Source of the DNA: Neolentinus lepideus HHB14362 ss-1
Taxonomy: Eukaryota; Basidiomycota; Agaricomycetes; Gloeophyllales; Gloeophyllaceae
Reading direction: 5' to 3'
Length of the DNA stretch: 64,000 bases
Assembly (NCBI GenBank): GCA_001632425.1
Contig: KV425651.1
Location: 1 to 64,000 of the forward strand
This document shows positions 11,279 to 23,373 of this stretch, in pieces. The translations under genes and the position numbers were made by a program. The notes below the pieces were generated by a model. The model saw nothing but the letters and a program-made list of their open reading frames with translations, ran no database searches and had not been told where the DNA came from. How positions within the stretch are numbered: position 1 is the stretch's first letter; every line of letters starts with the position of its first letter.

Positions 11279-12595
11279 TCAGCCGTACCACTTTTCGCCG
11301 ATTCGCGTTTCTGCTGGTGGTCGTGTGGGGATCATGGTGTCGGTGATGTTGAAGACTTCGATTGCGCGCTTTCGGGGGTTGGAGGGTGAGCGGGGGAAGG
11401 AACGAGGAGCGAGGAATGGGAGAGTGGTACTTACGCGCCAGGTTGCCTGGTCGAATTCCATGACGAGTTGGCGTTTCTTTAGGCCATTCTGGTAGTCGTC
11501 TTCTGTCGGGGGCTCGCACAGCACTGTATGTAAAATCGGCGGTTGGAACAGGAAATAGTGAAAGGAGAGCGTACGGATGGTGGGCTCGCCTGATTCGGTG
11601 TCCAGCGCGCATTTGCCGTCGCGGATGAGGAAGGAGAGGTAGAAGAGGTTTTCTACGGATTGGCCGAAGTCGTGTGGGTTGACGATGAAGCGGAAGAGGT
11701 TGATGGGGCTTTCTTGTTGTTCGAGGAGTCGTTCGATCTGTGTGGTTTGGGATTTGGGTTAGGTGGCAAGGTGAGGTCATGGAGGGAAGGGGAACACACG
11801 GAGACGACGTTCTTGGTGGTCTCGTTCTCGGAGCGGGTGATGTCCTCTTCGTGGATCTCTTGCGGTTTGCGCTTTTCTTCCTCGTTCTTTTCGAGCTTGG
11901 CGCGTTTGGAGATGTTGCGCTTCTTGGCTTCTATTGATAGTGGGCCCAGCCTACATCCTTACATTAGTTTGCACCGACAATAATGATATATAGCTAGGAT
12001 CTCACATGAAATCCATCGCAGGCACCCTGCGACTCTTCGCAAGCGCCTTGCGCGCAATCTTGTCCCAGTCGAGCGGCGCATCTCCCTCGTCGAGGTCCTC
12101 CACGTCGGAGTCGTCGGGGGGCAGCTCCTGGCTCCGCCCGCCCATGAACGTGACGAGCTTCGCAACAAAGTCGTCCACGTCAAAGGCCCCCGCGCCGGAC
12201 TTCATCGCGCGCGCCTTTTGAGCGCCCATGTTGGACGCCATGACGAGGAAGTGCGAGTCGAGCGTGGCTTCTTGCGGCGCGCGGACTGGGATGCGGGTTG
12301 GTGCTGCCATTGAAGTGAGGGTTATCGTGAATGCGATGCGCACCTTGGTGGAAGAGGGAGTCGGCCCGCTTGACTTTCGCCGCCAGCTCCTCTGCGGTGT
12401 AGTCATTGTGGTTGGCACCTGCGATAGCCCAGCCGTCATTCTGGGATACACCGTCAATCCAGAAGAGGAGTGGCTACCTTCGGTGTCTTTGTGCAGGTCC
12501 CGGTAGTTTCTGCGCACGGCGCGCTTCTCCTCTGGATCCTGGTCGGGGTCGTACGCGCCCCGTTCGCCGACGAGCTCGATGTCGTCGGTAGACAT
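11279..12595 (-). CDS. nse4: SMC5-SMC6 complex kleisin subunit Nse4
   Basis: Nse4 is the kleisin that bridges the SMC5 and SMC6 heads in the complex for recombinational repair and replication-fork stability. Seven exons on the minus strand (12595-12478, 12418-12344, 12303-12006, 11950-11800, 11737-11575, 11523-11435, 11368-11279) join in frame to 327 residues. The N-terminus has the family signature YDPDQDPEEKRAVRRNYRDL. The C-terminal Nse4 domain is clear: NPHDFGQSVENLFYLSFLIRDG, then LCEPPTEDDYQNGLKKRQLVMEFD and a terminus ending in EKWYG. Length is normal for fungi. ATG 12595 is the only methionine before the signature. It diverges from the Rad5-like gene, another repair factor, though co-regulation is only an inference. 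Confidence 0.93.
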
Positions 12596-13097
12596 AGTGC
12601 CGCTCTCTATACTCCCAAAGACAAACCAAAAAGGTATTGATCTGATGGACGCGTCGAGTGACTTTCGACCACGTTTCGTAAATGAGCGCGTTGTTTGGCG
12701 GTGTTTGGTCGCGACGCGTCGCGATATAGGCGCCCTCAACGCGCTCTGAGGCTTTACTTCAAGGCTTATTTGCTACAGCCTTGATTCTTAACGTTCCAGC
12801 ATTTGTGCGACAAGGAGAGTCTCTGTGAGGAATGGTGGGACATCTTATAGAAGTAAGCCGAATGATTCTTTCGTCCGAGTCTCCATGATGCTCAGGTGAG
12901 CCGTTCTCGACCAGTATAGCAAAAGCTCCCGAGCCAAATGTCATGGACGCCCTCCATGCAAAGGGTCTAACATCGAGGCTGGTGCGCTGAGGTATGGTAA
13001 AGTGCTCAAAAGCGACTATGGTGACACGGTCGAGTGGCGTCATTGGTACAACCTTCTCCTTCGAGTCAGTCAGACATTAACGGCGAACTCCTCATAG
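12596..13097. other. Divergent intergenic region with unresolved 5' exon of the Rad5-like gene
   Basis: The promoter region of nse4 and the first exon(s) of the downstream helicase must lie here. One possible arrangement uses ATG ATG CTC AG before a GT at about 12894 and the acceptor at about 13097, which keeps frame. A minus-strand frame at 12759-13043 has no other support and I do not call it. Confidence 0.4.
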
Positions 13098-16000
13098 GGG
13101 ATGCGTGACGCCTGACATATTGACTGAGCTCGCGGTTCTCCCTGTAGATGACGTGTCTGGTTTGAAGTCCTTGAAGTAAGTATCTTATCTCGGATTGGAA
13201 GGGTCATGTTTGATCATTCAATTCCTCCAGGATCGAAGACCAACACAAAATCAGGCGCGCTGTCGCTATTCGACAAATTGACCCGGCAGATATACCAGCT
13301 TCAGCCAAGCCGTCTCCCGCTACTCAGGCTAAGTCATCTGGTGGTGCCCCAAGTCAAAAGAAGCGGAGAGCTGCATTCGAGGCGTCACAGACTGCGACCT
13401 CTTCTAAGTCATTCGTGCCTAGCACTTCGGCTGTGAGGACGGTTGGTATTGACTTGACTCAGAATGAAGAGCTGGAAGACGATGCTCCAGACGAAGAGTC
13501 TCGAGATGAGCTGTATTGTACCATGGGTACGAGCATCGTGGGCGTACAGTACTACAAAGGTCCAGAACTTTGTCTTTGCTGTGTGAAGCATGAGGCTCAT
13601 GGATTATTGAAGGGCTCGTGGGACATGGTGAAGAGGTCCGACTGGTGCGAGAGCCGCAGAACAGATACGACAGGTAATGCGGTTCTTGTCGAAGCTGAGA
13701 AGGTGATGAATCTGGTTTCTTAGGAACGCTATCCAAGTGAAGAACATCAGCGGCATTCAGGTCGGTCATATTCCGCGTCAAACTGCGGCTAGTCTGGCTC
13801 CGCTTCTCGATGAAGGATTGGTCACCGTAGAAGGCGTCATGCGCGATGGAAATCGTAGGCATATAGTCTCCCTATATCTCCATTCTGATTTCAAAATGCT
13901 TGTTGACAGTGTCTGGATTCAGCTACTCGCTCTCGATGTCCGTCGTCCCATTCCATACTCGTATAGGGATATTGATCATTTCTTTTCCATAGGACCCTGA
14001 AGATATACGGCGCCGCCGACAAGAGGGCCCAACTTGAACCTCGGCTCATCTGGGCGACGCCTGCTCGTCGCGGCTTCGCTAAACGCAACAATGCTCCAAC
14101 AGCGTCAACCTCGTACCAGACGCCAGCGCGAGGATCATCTTCCATTGCTGGTGCCAGTGTTGCACCGCCGCCATCCATGTCGACCGCTTCCCAACAACGC
14201 GGCATGACTGCTGCACAGATCCAGGCCCAGCAAGAAGCAGCTAGGAAGCAGCAGGAGGCTTGGCAGAAGGCTCAGGAATTACAACAAATGTTGAATACGC
14301 TGGAGAAGGTCGATGATGAAGGTCGAAGGAGCTCGCTGCTAGATACGCTGTGCTCGCAGGAAGATATCTTGAGCTTCCCGGAGCATCCAAGTCCTCCCGG
14401 GATCAATACTGGTGATCTGAAGGTTAACCTGCTGAAGCACCAGGTACATATATAATATATGCGCTGCTTGGCTTAGGTTTCTGATAGCGTTTTGCACATA
14501 CCAGAGCCAAGCGCTGAAGTGGTGCTTAGAGAAGGAATATCCTGTTTTGCCGAAGAAGGAGTCTGACAAACCGGTACAATTCTGGCAGCTAAGGAAAGCC
14601 GGGGCTAGGGTCCGTCTTTTAATTTTCCGTATCATGCATGGTTGATTTATCTTATCTTCTCGTCCAGTCGTTCTACTTTAATGGTATTCGGCACTTGTGC
14701 TGAGCCATGGAATACTCTAACCTGTTTGGTTAGTTGCTACTAAGACACCGCAAGAGGCGCCGCCCGTTCTGGGGCGGGGTGCTTTAGTTGCTGACAGCAT
14801 GGGCTTGGTGCGCATCCTAATTCTCTCGTATCCATCGTCTAATGAAGAGCATTTAGGGCAAAACTTTGACCATGCTTGCTCTGATCCTCGACACGAGACA
14901 GGACATCCCTCCTGAACACTCCAAGAGCACCTTGATAGGTGAGTGTGATGTACCATCTCACGTCTTGAACAGCAAAGCAATAATTACGCTCAGTTGTTCC
15001 GCTATCCGTTCTGTCCAACTGGGAGAAGCAAATTCAAGACCATGTCGTCGAAGGCGCTCTGAGGTACTACGTCTACTATGGCGCTAGTCGCTCGATTACG
15101 CCGGACCAGCTAAAACAGTTTGATGTGGTTATTACTACTTACCAGGTCGTAACAAAAGAGCACGCCGAGTCTGGATCGCCGGGGGCGACTGGTCAGAAGC
15201 GGAAGCGGTCGGAGAAGGGGTTGTTCGACGTTCCGTGGAAGGCGAGATGACTCGTCAGGCTGCTTTGTTCATCGTCTGATGCTGTTTGCAGAGGATCATT
15301 CTGGATGAAGGGCACAGTATTCGGAACCCTCGTACTAAAATGGCAAAAGCGGTTTGTGGTCTGGACGCGCACCGCCGCTGGGTGCTCAGTGGGACTCCAA
15401 TCGTAAGTTGTATGCTGCTTTGTCTTCTTTGCTATGCGCTAACGCATCGTTCAGATAAACTCACCTCGAGTAGGTTCTGAGCCTGTAAATGACTAAGTCT
15501 ATACTCACTAAGATATAGGATCTCGGATCAATCCTCACGTTCCTGCGAATCTGCCGCCCCATGGATAACGAGGACTTCTTCAAGAGGCTGCTTCTCCGTC
15601 CTCTCAAGGATGGCAGCCCATCCGGCGCTGAACTGCTGCGGGTATGTGCTGGACGGTCTTGACTCAAGAAGTTAACCTCATCTCTGTCATAATAGGCTTT
15701 GATGAGTCAAATATGTATCCGGCGAACCAAGGAGGTACCTATAAATCGAGTTTCGAATGCACTTATTTGTTTCTGATACTATCATGCTATCCAGATGCGA
15801 GACAGCGAAGGAAATTATCTTGTGCCTCTGCCCCCGGTGAGTGAGGCTGCCGGAATGTCATTCCATGCTGACAAACCACGTGAAGGTGGAAATGATCATG
15901 GTTCCGGTAACATTGCACGAGGATGCAAAGGTGAGGGAATATCTATCATGTCGATGTCGATGCCTCTGAATCTCATCAATATATCAGACTCTGTACGACG

Positions 16001-18051
16001 CTGTGGACGAGGTCTCACGACAACGGGTCGAACGCTTCATGGATCGCGAGGGAGGTCTGCATGGAGTTGCAGTAAGTTGACCTTGTCACAGTATTGAGCA
16101 GTATTGACACTCAACATAGATCCACTCCAATGTGCTTAGCATGCTAACTAGGCTGAGGCAATTAGCTCTTCATCCTGGACTTGTACCTGCAGATTACTTA
16201 GAACAGCTGCGTTCTGCCGACGCAGAGGATGAAGCACCCCCTGCTGTAGTTCTGACATCTCAGGACAGGCTGCGTCTTCAATCCCGACTCTTTCAGGCAA
16301 TCGAGGATAATGAAGAATGTCCCATCTGCTTCGGCGTTCTCTCTGATCCTCGTATAACGAGTTGTGGGCATTCATTCTGCTTGACATGGTACGTCACTGC
16401 CTCTCTATATCCACTTCCCTCTGACGCTTGCTCTTTGCTCAGCATTTCGGAGGTCATCAGTCGTGATCCTAAATGTCCTATGGTGATTTTAGGCCAACAT
16501 GTTCTTGGCTGTTTAATATTAACACTCTCCGACCACGTGTCAGGATCGTCGTCCAATAACCATGGGAGACTTGGTGGAACCGCCGCCACCCACCGACTTA
16601 ACACAAGCTCCTGTCAGCAGAGACGAGGATGATGATGACAGTGAACTTCGCAAGGGATCTTCGGCCAAGATTGATCAGCTTGTCCATTTATTGAAGCTGA
16701 CTCCATCAACTGAGAAGTCTCTCGTGTTCTCCCAATTCACAACCTTTCTGGATAAGGTATGCTGCACCAAAACCTCTTCTCGTCCATTGGCATTGACAAC
16801 ATATGGGACAGATTGGGGATAGATTGGCGGAGGAAGGGTATGCATTGGCATGAGACTGTGTTTGTATCACCCTCAACCCCTGCTTAGGATTTCTTTCGTC
16901 CGATTTGATGGCAAAATGTCTGCTAAGCGACGTCAGGAAACTCTGGAACGCTTTTCTGTGCCCATAGATGAGGATTCACCAGAAGAAACTGTTGCTAGTA
17001 CCACATCGCAAGCTGCACCCCAATCCACCCATCGCCGTCGACAGACGAGGAGAAAATCTACTGCGCCAATCGTCCTCGACTCCGATCCGTTGACTGGTCA
17101 GGACGATGACTTCGTGCCGGATAATAACGACGATGATGTCTCCTTTGCTGAAGATGACAGTGACGAGGAAGTTGCCCGAAATTCGAGGAAGAAAGGTAAA
17201 GGAAAGGGGAAAGCCAGAGCCTCTACCAGGAAAGCTGGATCCAGCCTAGTAAACTTTGATGGACCAAATCCGAAAGTGATGCTCATATCCCTGAAAGGTA
17301 CGTATCCAATGAGCTGCTTCATTCCGTTATAGCTCATGTGCTTTCGAAGCCGGTGCCCTAGGTCTCAACCTCACCGTCGCAAACAACGTGTACCTGTGCG
17401 TATAATTTCATTCTGGAGCTACTGGTGCTTTTTACAGACTTCCTCTACTACAGCATGGACCCGTGAGGCTCTTCTCTTTTGTTCGAGTTTTCTTCATTTC
17501 ACCAATTTTCCATGACTTGCAGGTGGTGGCAGGCAAGACTTCTCGACATAGGATGTATATTTAGAGACTGACACCCTTCTCTCTGTTCGCAGGAAGGCAT
17601 AGAAAGTCAAGCAATCGACCGCGTCAACCGGTACGCTTGTCTTCGGATAATATGTAGTGGTGCACTCTATTTACGCTCTGGTTGTAGTATCGGCCAAAAG
17701 AAACCTGTTCACGTCTATCAGCTCATAGCTGAGAATACCGTGGAGTCAAAGGTCGGCCAAACTTCTCTCGACGAATTCGTCCTCACTGATATCACGACAG
17801 GTCATTGACATTCAGGAACGGAAGAAAAAGCTCATAAAAGAGGTAAGCGACCATGAGTTTCCAGAACCACGGTGTTGCTGAGTCGTGCTGTAGGCCTTCG
17901 CTGGTATTAAAAGCAATGAGACCCAGCGGCAAAAGAAGGAAGCCAAACTTCAAGGTCGAGTGGCATTTTCAGCTTAGGAACCATTGCTAACATTTGTGCA
18001 GAGCTTGTCGAATTATTCGGACTTCGACAGCAGACAGCGAAGAAGTCATAG
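13098..18051 (+). CDS. Rad5/HLTF-type SWI2/SNF2 ATPase with HIRAN and RING domains
   Basis: About 31 exons join to roughly 1,120 residues ending at TAG 18049-18051; the first exon is unresolved. Order of domains: an acidic N-terminus; a HIRAN domain (ELYCTMGTSIVGVQYYKG through VTVEGVMRDGN), which binds 3' DNA ends in HLTF; the SNF2 N-lobe with Walker A DSMGLGKT and Walker B DEGH; an embedded RING (CPICFGVLSDPRITSCGHSFC then CISEV...CPM); and the C-lobe with VRFDGKMS, GALGLNL, MDPWW and DRVNRIGQ. HIRAN + SNF2 + RING is the Rad5/HLTF/SHPRH-class plan: PCNA polyubiquitination and fork remodelling in the nucleus. The last RING position is Asp (CPMD) instead of Cys. Two introns use GC donors and two microexons encode MDPWWQ. 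The mating-switch factor class or a Rad16-like protein is excluded by the HIRAN domain. Confidence 0.9.
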
Positions 18052-18637
18052 AGACAAGGTGGCCCATCCGAAATGGTATTGATGTCCCCGTGCGGTTGAT
18101 GATTTGCGATTAATCTGTATCCTATGTCGTTTCTTCGGTAATCCAACGGAATATATACTGCTTCGGCACGGCGGCACAGGATAGATGAGCTGTTATCTTG
18201 GACTGATTCCTTCGCTTCTGGTCAAAGTACGTCCAGCTCCAAGCTTAACAATCCAACAATACAGAATGCAACGTCGATTCGGTTTCAGTATACATACATC
18301 TAGCGGGAATGTCATAAGCTCGTCATTGACCACTGACACGAAGTACTAGCGCATCATATACTAACGGACGACAACATGAAGAATATGCAACACTGTTATA
18401 TCGCCTTAATGCAAGAACGGCTCCCCCGCGGTTAAATTGTTACCACATCCTGAGCGCTGAGCTTCCTGATCGTGCCGTATCGTCTCCAGCCTTGATCCTC
18501 GAAGCCTCTTATCAGTTATCATGGTCGAAACTCCATAGCAAGGCCCTGAATTAGTGCAGCCCTCGTTATCACGGATTCTGACCTCTTAAAGGGAGAGAGG
18601 ATAGCGAACCAGAGGACGCCCTCCCTTTGCGTCAACG
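18052..18637. other. Intergenic region without supported gene
   Basis: 3' flank of the helicase gene and promoter of the permease. No frame with coding character or splice support is seen on either strand. Confidence 0.6.
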
Positions 18638-20505
18638 ATGGACATAGAGAAACAAGACTCGAAGACGCCGGAAGTGGAAGAGAAGGTTGATTCTGTCGAA
18701 AGCGAGAGCACCTCGGACGTGCAGCATTATGGTGAAACACGACGAGCTCTGAAGAGTCGGCACATACAACTCATTGCAATGGGTACGCAGATCTGAGCAC
18801 GCAGACTTGCGCTGCTACTAACTCCGTTCATGCACAATTACCTCAGGCGGCATCATCGGGACTGGCTTATTCGTTGGATCAGGAGCCATCCTGTCCACGG
18901 TGGGGCCCGCAAACCTTTTCATGGCCTACATCGTCATGTCTTTGATCTTGTGGAACGCTATGAACTGCATGGGAGAGATAGCGACGTACCTCCCGGTCAA
19001 GGGCGCATCTGTAGCCTACTATGTGGACCGTTTCGTTGACCCAAGTCTAGCATTTGCTGCAGGTATGTCTTGATCGAATTGATAGCTAATCCCATCAGTC
19101 CGCTGATAAGGCCACAGGCTGGAACTATTGGTACGTCTATGCGATGCTCGTTAGCACGGAGATATCTGCGGCGACATTGGTGGTCCAATATTGGACCGAT
19201 GCCATACCACTCGCAGCTCTGATCACAATCTTCCTCCTAGGTATGTCCTTGCAACATACCAATCTACCCAAAAGTGCTGACCGTAGACAGTCTGCCTGCT
19301 ACTCAATATCTTCACCGTGTCCTGGTACGGCGAATCTGAGTTCTGGTTCGCAAGCCTGAAGATCCTGGGCATCACGTCACTCATAATAATTGGCGTCGTC
19401 CTGTTCTTCGGTGGTGGTCCCAACCATGACAGATTGGGGTTCCGCTTCTGGATCAATCCGGGAGCTTTCCGGGAGTACTTGGTGGATGGAAGTACCGGCC
19501 GCTTCTTGGGTTTCTGGACAGCATTGATCAGAGCCGGCTTTGCCTTCATGCTGGCACCGGAACTGATCATTGCGGCCGTCGGAGAGTCCGAGGCCCCCCA
19601 TCGCAACATCCCCAAGGCAACGCGCAGGTTCTCGTATCGCCTGGTCATCTTCTACATTCTGGGGTCGCTGGTCATCGGTATCATCACACCGTCCAACGAT
19701 CCGAAGTTACTGCAGGCCATCCATTCGGGAAAAACAGGAGCGGGAGCTAGTCCCTTTGTTCTGGGCATCCAGAGGGCCGGCATCAAGGGCCTCAATCATG
19801 TATACAACGCCATGATCCTGACGTCTGCCTGGTCTTCGGGCAACTCGTTTATGTATGCCAGTTCTAGGGCCCTCTATTCCTTGGCTCTGTCTGGCCAAGC
19901 ACCCAGCGTGTTTCGTAGATGTAACCGGTATGGTGTTCCGTACGTCGCGGTCTCAGCGACAGCTGTTGTATCATGCATCGTCTACCTCAACGTCTCCAGT
20001 AGCGCAGCTGTCGTCTTCCAATGGTTCGTTAACCTGACGACCACCAGTGGGTTCATAGCGTGGATTGTTCTCTTCCTCTGTCATATCGTGCGTGTCGCCA
20101 TTAGAATCAATTGATCACAATGTAACTGACTCGCCTTTGTAGCGATTCCGTCAAGCACTTATTTACCATAAAGCGATGGACATGCTCAAGTTCCGCACTC
20201 CACTACAGCCGTACTATACGTGGTTCACCTTGTTTCTCATGACGGTCTTGACCATCACAAACGGCTTCGAAGTATTCTTCCCGGGACAGTTTTCGGCGTC
20301 ATCATTCCTAGCAGCATACATTACTATCCCGCTGTTTATGATCCTATATCTAGGGCACAAAATCTGGGTCCGGACCCCATGGATCAAGAAGTTAGAGGAC
20401 ATTGATATACACGAAGGAAAAGAGGAAGCAGATCGATTGGAAGCTAAAGACGTACCACCAGTGCCAAGGAATCTCCTGGAGAAGGTCTGGCTCTGGATAG
20501 CGTGA
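18638..20505 (+). CDS. Amino acid permease of the APC superfamily (yeast amino acid transporter type)
   Basis: A plasma-membrane proton-coupled amino acid importer by family. Exons join to about 555 residues: a hydrophilic N-terminus (MDIEKQDSKT), then the family's first-helix signature GETRRALKSRHIQLIAMGGIIGTGLF split by an intron after ATGG. Twelve hydrophobic segments follow, with FGGGPNHDRLGFRFW in the loop before helix 6 and the conserved helix-6 region GFAFMLAPELIIAAVGESEAPHRNIPKA. The C-terminal tail is charged (KKLEDIDIHEGKEEADRLEAKD). ATG 18638 starts just before the conserved segment. The largest exon, about 19300-20090, carries helices 5-10. Substrate cannot be told from sequence; general or dicarboxylic/proline permeases are all possible. 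Confidence 0.9.
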
Positions 20506-20788
20506 CTGACGTAGTCCTGCAGTAGATAAGAGCGTGTACGAGGAGCTAAGATAACTCTGAGCAAAGGAACGAAAACCGTGTGTTCAATGAGAATCTAGAA
20601 GCAATTTGAAACATACCGTGAAGTAGGCGATACCTGGATTAGTGAGACAACTAAGACCGGTAAGAGCCAGAATCTAAATCCGAACGTGAGGGGAAGTAAA
20701 CATGGTATTTCATATCTTTGCTGAATGCGGTATCAAGGCGGAAAAGACTCGCTCCCATTTGCAGCTACATTATACTTACATATTATGT

Positions 20789-21633
20789 TTATATCATGAA
20801 ATGAACTGCAGGCGCAGACTGTCAGTACAAGGGGACACGAGACTGGAGAAGCTTACAGCTGTGAGGTAGGACTCTGCCACAACACGAGCTCGTGCATTCA
20901 AGCTTAACTTCATCTCGCTAATCTCCTTGTCTACCTCCTCCATAAAGCTGTGGTGCAATGTAAGAAGGACAGGTCTGATGATGAAGATGGAGCAACGCAA
21001 CTGAATGATGAAGTCGACAATCTTGTGCTTTAGCATGGTTTCGGTATGACCATTTGTAATTAAGAAGGAGATGTCATATCCCTATGGACAGCATAGATCC
21101 AGTGGCTCCGCAGTGTGTTTCAATGAGGTACTTACTGGCACGGGTTTTCTCCGCAATACAATGAAGCTCTCCGCACGCTGCATCATGAACCGAGCAAACT
21201 TGTGACATAAAATCCGTTCAATCTCGTCCGCTTGCTTGATCTTAATGCTCAGTCTTATCGAGTTGACCGATGACTCGATAAGGACCCGTTCATTCTCGTT
21301 GCGAGAGATCGTCAGAGGGTTAAGGAGCACTTCCTTCGAACCTCTACAAATAGTCAGCGACGATACTCAGGCTAAAAGCACTGTAGTTACCCGACTTCTA
21401 CTTCAGGTTTGTTGTGTCGCTCAACGACCTGTCACACCCGCGTTTAGTCTAACTGCCTGTCGAATTCAGACCAGGGTTGCCTTGCCTGTGACGAGAAATT
21501 CTCGAGTGTCAGCGCCGCTGTAAGCGTAGATCTAACGGCAGCGAGATACGGTCTGAGTGTATTGGACTACGTTCCGAGACAAAACAACATTGGTTAGTCC
21601 TGTGTTATGAACCCTTCGTAGCACGCGTACCAT
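20789..21633 (-). CDS. arpC4: Arp2/3 complex subunit 4 (ARPC4, p20)
   Basis: ARPC4 is a core structural subunit of the Arp2/3 complex that nucleates branched actin at cortical patches. Minus-strand exons give [39 protein letters not shown], then [60 protein letters not shown] and [28 protein letters not shown], which follow the family end to end. Exon 1 is only the ATG (21633-21631): a GT donor follows immediately. The second intron (21485-21429) has a GC donor. The C-terminus is either read through to a stop at 20794 or spliced to a stop at 20789. It is head to head with the FKBP gene, 116 bases between start codons. Confidence 0.95.
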
Positions 21634-21749
21634 GATGAACGGAGACAATACAGACGTGGGAACTTCTTGTCGGAGTTTACGCGCTTTCAAGCGCGCACTG
21701 AGCGCGTCCTGCAAACTTTTTGACTTCGAATTTTCCTGGTCTACGAACT
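21634..21749. promoter_or_regulatory. Short bidirectional promoter (ARPC4 / FKBP)
   Basis: Only 116 bases separate the divergent start codons, so both promoters and both 5' leaders must share or overlap this interval. No clear TATA box is visible. Confidence 0.55.
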
Positions 21750-23373
21750 ATGTCTATCGCCATTGCAGTCTGGTATGCTGCATCAAATGTTCACTTATGG
21801 ACTGAGCTGAACTATTACGCAGGAGCACCGTATTAAAACCTGGCCAGAAAGAGATCGTTCTCCCACTCAGTGACCTAAGGATCACGAATGCGGCACTAGG
21901 TCACGAACTCGCGAGTCAGGAGAAGCGGACGTCCATCAAAATCACCTACCAGACTGCAGCGAGCTTAGATGACGACAATTCGGATGACGAGGAGGCTCCT
22001 CCTCCTATCTCGGAAACCATTCTCTGCTCATTGACACCTGGAAAGGTATGCCCACTCTGTTCTTCGCACTCTGACAGAAAAAGAGGGTATGAATATAGAT
22101 TGAGCAAGCGGCCCTCGATCTTATCTTGGAGCAAGAATTGGAGTACAAGTTTGAGGTGGTCGGGCCTAAGTGAGTCGGGTACATCTGTTGCTGGACCTAT
22201 AATAGCTGACTCGGTAGGCAGCACCGTGTATCTGACAGGGAACTATATCGGTACGTCCCCAATTCAGGATCAGTGCGTGCTATTTTCTCTGCGATCCGCT
22301 GACTTCTGTCTATCGTGGAAGATCAAAACACCAACAACGTTCCATACAACGACGAATCAGAGCCTGACAGTGACGAGGAAGACTTCGATCTCCGCGACGT
22401 GAGTTCCGACGTGGAAATTGACCCTGAGGAGCTGGCCGTTCTTGGTTCTGATGAAGAGTAAGTGGACCATGTTGCGGTTTGGACTTTGCCCTCAATCATT
22501 GTAGTGCCGGTCGATTTGAGGAAATCAACGGCGAGGAAGAGAAGCCAGCCGCGAAGGGCGGGAAGCGTCCTCGTGAGTCCGACGCTATAGAGACGGATGA
22601 TCAGCCGCAAGAGAAAATGTCAAAATCGCAGAAGAAGAAATTGAACAAAAAGCTCAAGGCTGAAGGTGGCAAGGCAGTGGCCGTCGGCGAAGAGCCTTCG
22701 TCGCCCGCGAAGACAGATGAGAAGAATGGCAAGGACAAGAAGGAAGATAAGAAAGAGAAGGCTGGCCAGAAGGTGAAAGCCGCCGGCGGTGAAACGCAGA
22801 GCCTGGATGGCGGTTTGGAGATCCGAGACATGAAGATCGGCAAGGGGCCTAAAGTCAAGAAAGGCAATCAAGTCTCCATGCGGTATATCGGTAATGCCAT
22901 CGTACGGAACTTTCCACTGAATGTACTGACCCTGGCTGAACGTAGGCAAACTTTCGAACGGCACCATTTTCGACAAAAACACCAAGGGCCAGCCGGTCAG
23001 TGTCCTATCAGTATCTTAGTCTACCGAAACGTCAGGGCTGACGATATTACATGCTTCTTAGTTCACTACCACCATTGGGAAGGGCGAGGTCATCAAAGGT
23101 TGGTAGAGCATGCATGTTCGGGTTGTTGCAATGCGGTTGATATATTAAACTCAAATTAGGATGGGACATGGGCATCCAGGGCATGCAGGTTGGAGGTGAA
23201 CGTCTCCTCGTTGTCCCACCCAATATGGGATATGGTAACAAGAAAATGGGGACCATTCCTGCCAACTCGACTCTCATCTTCGGTACGTACCATCGGGGCA
23301 CATCTTGACCATGGTGACCGCTCGCTCACCTTCATTTTCTTCTGTAGAGGTCAAACTCATTGGCCTTAAGTAA
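21750..23373 (+). CDS. Nucleolar FKBP-type peptidyl-prolyl isomerase (Fpr3/Fpr4-like)
   Basis: The family has an N-terminal nucleoplasmin-like domain, an acidic/basic middle and a C-terminal FKBP domain, and acts as a histone chaperone and proline isomerase in the nucleolus. Exon 1 (MSIAIAVW) begins the nucleoplasmin-like part (STVLKPGQKEIVLPLSDLRITNAALG; FEVVGPNTVYLTGNY). Acidic stretches follow (NDESEPDSDEEDFD, DEEAPPPIS), then lysine-rich sequence (KSQKKKLNKKLK, KDKKEDKKEK). The FKBP domain has VSMRYIGKL, FDKNT, KGEVIKGWDMGIQGM, GGERLLVVPPNMGYG, IPANSTLIFEVKLIGLK, with the expected aromatic pocket residues. The stop is TAA 23371-23373. Length and order match fungal Fpr3/4 proteins. Confidence 0.93.

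Noticed and set aside
12759..13043. Minus-strand ORF of 94 codons between nse4 and the helicase
   Set aside because: Overlaps the region that must hold the helicase 5' exon; no domain and no supporting splice sites.
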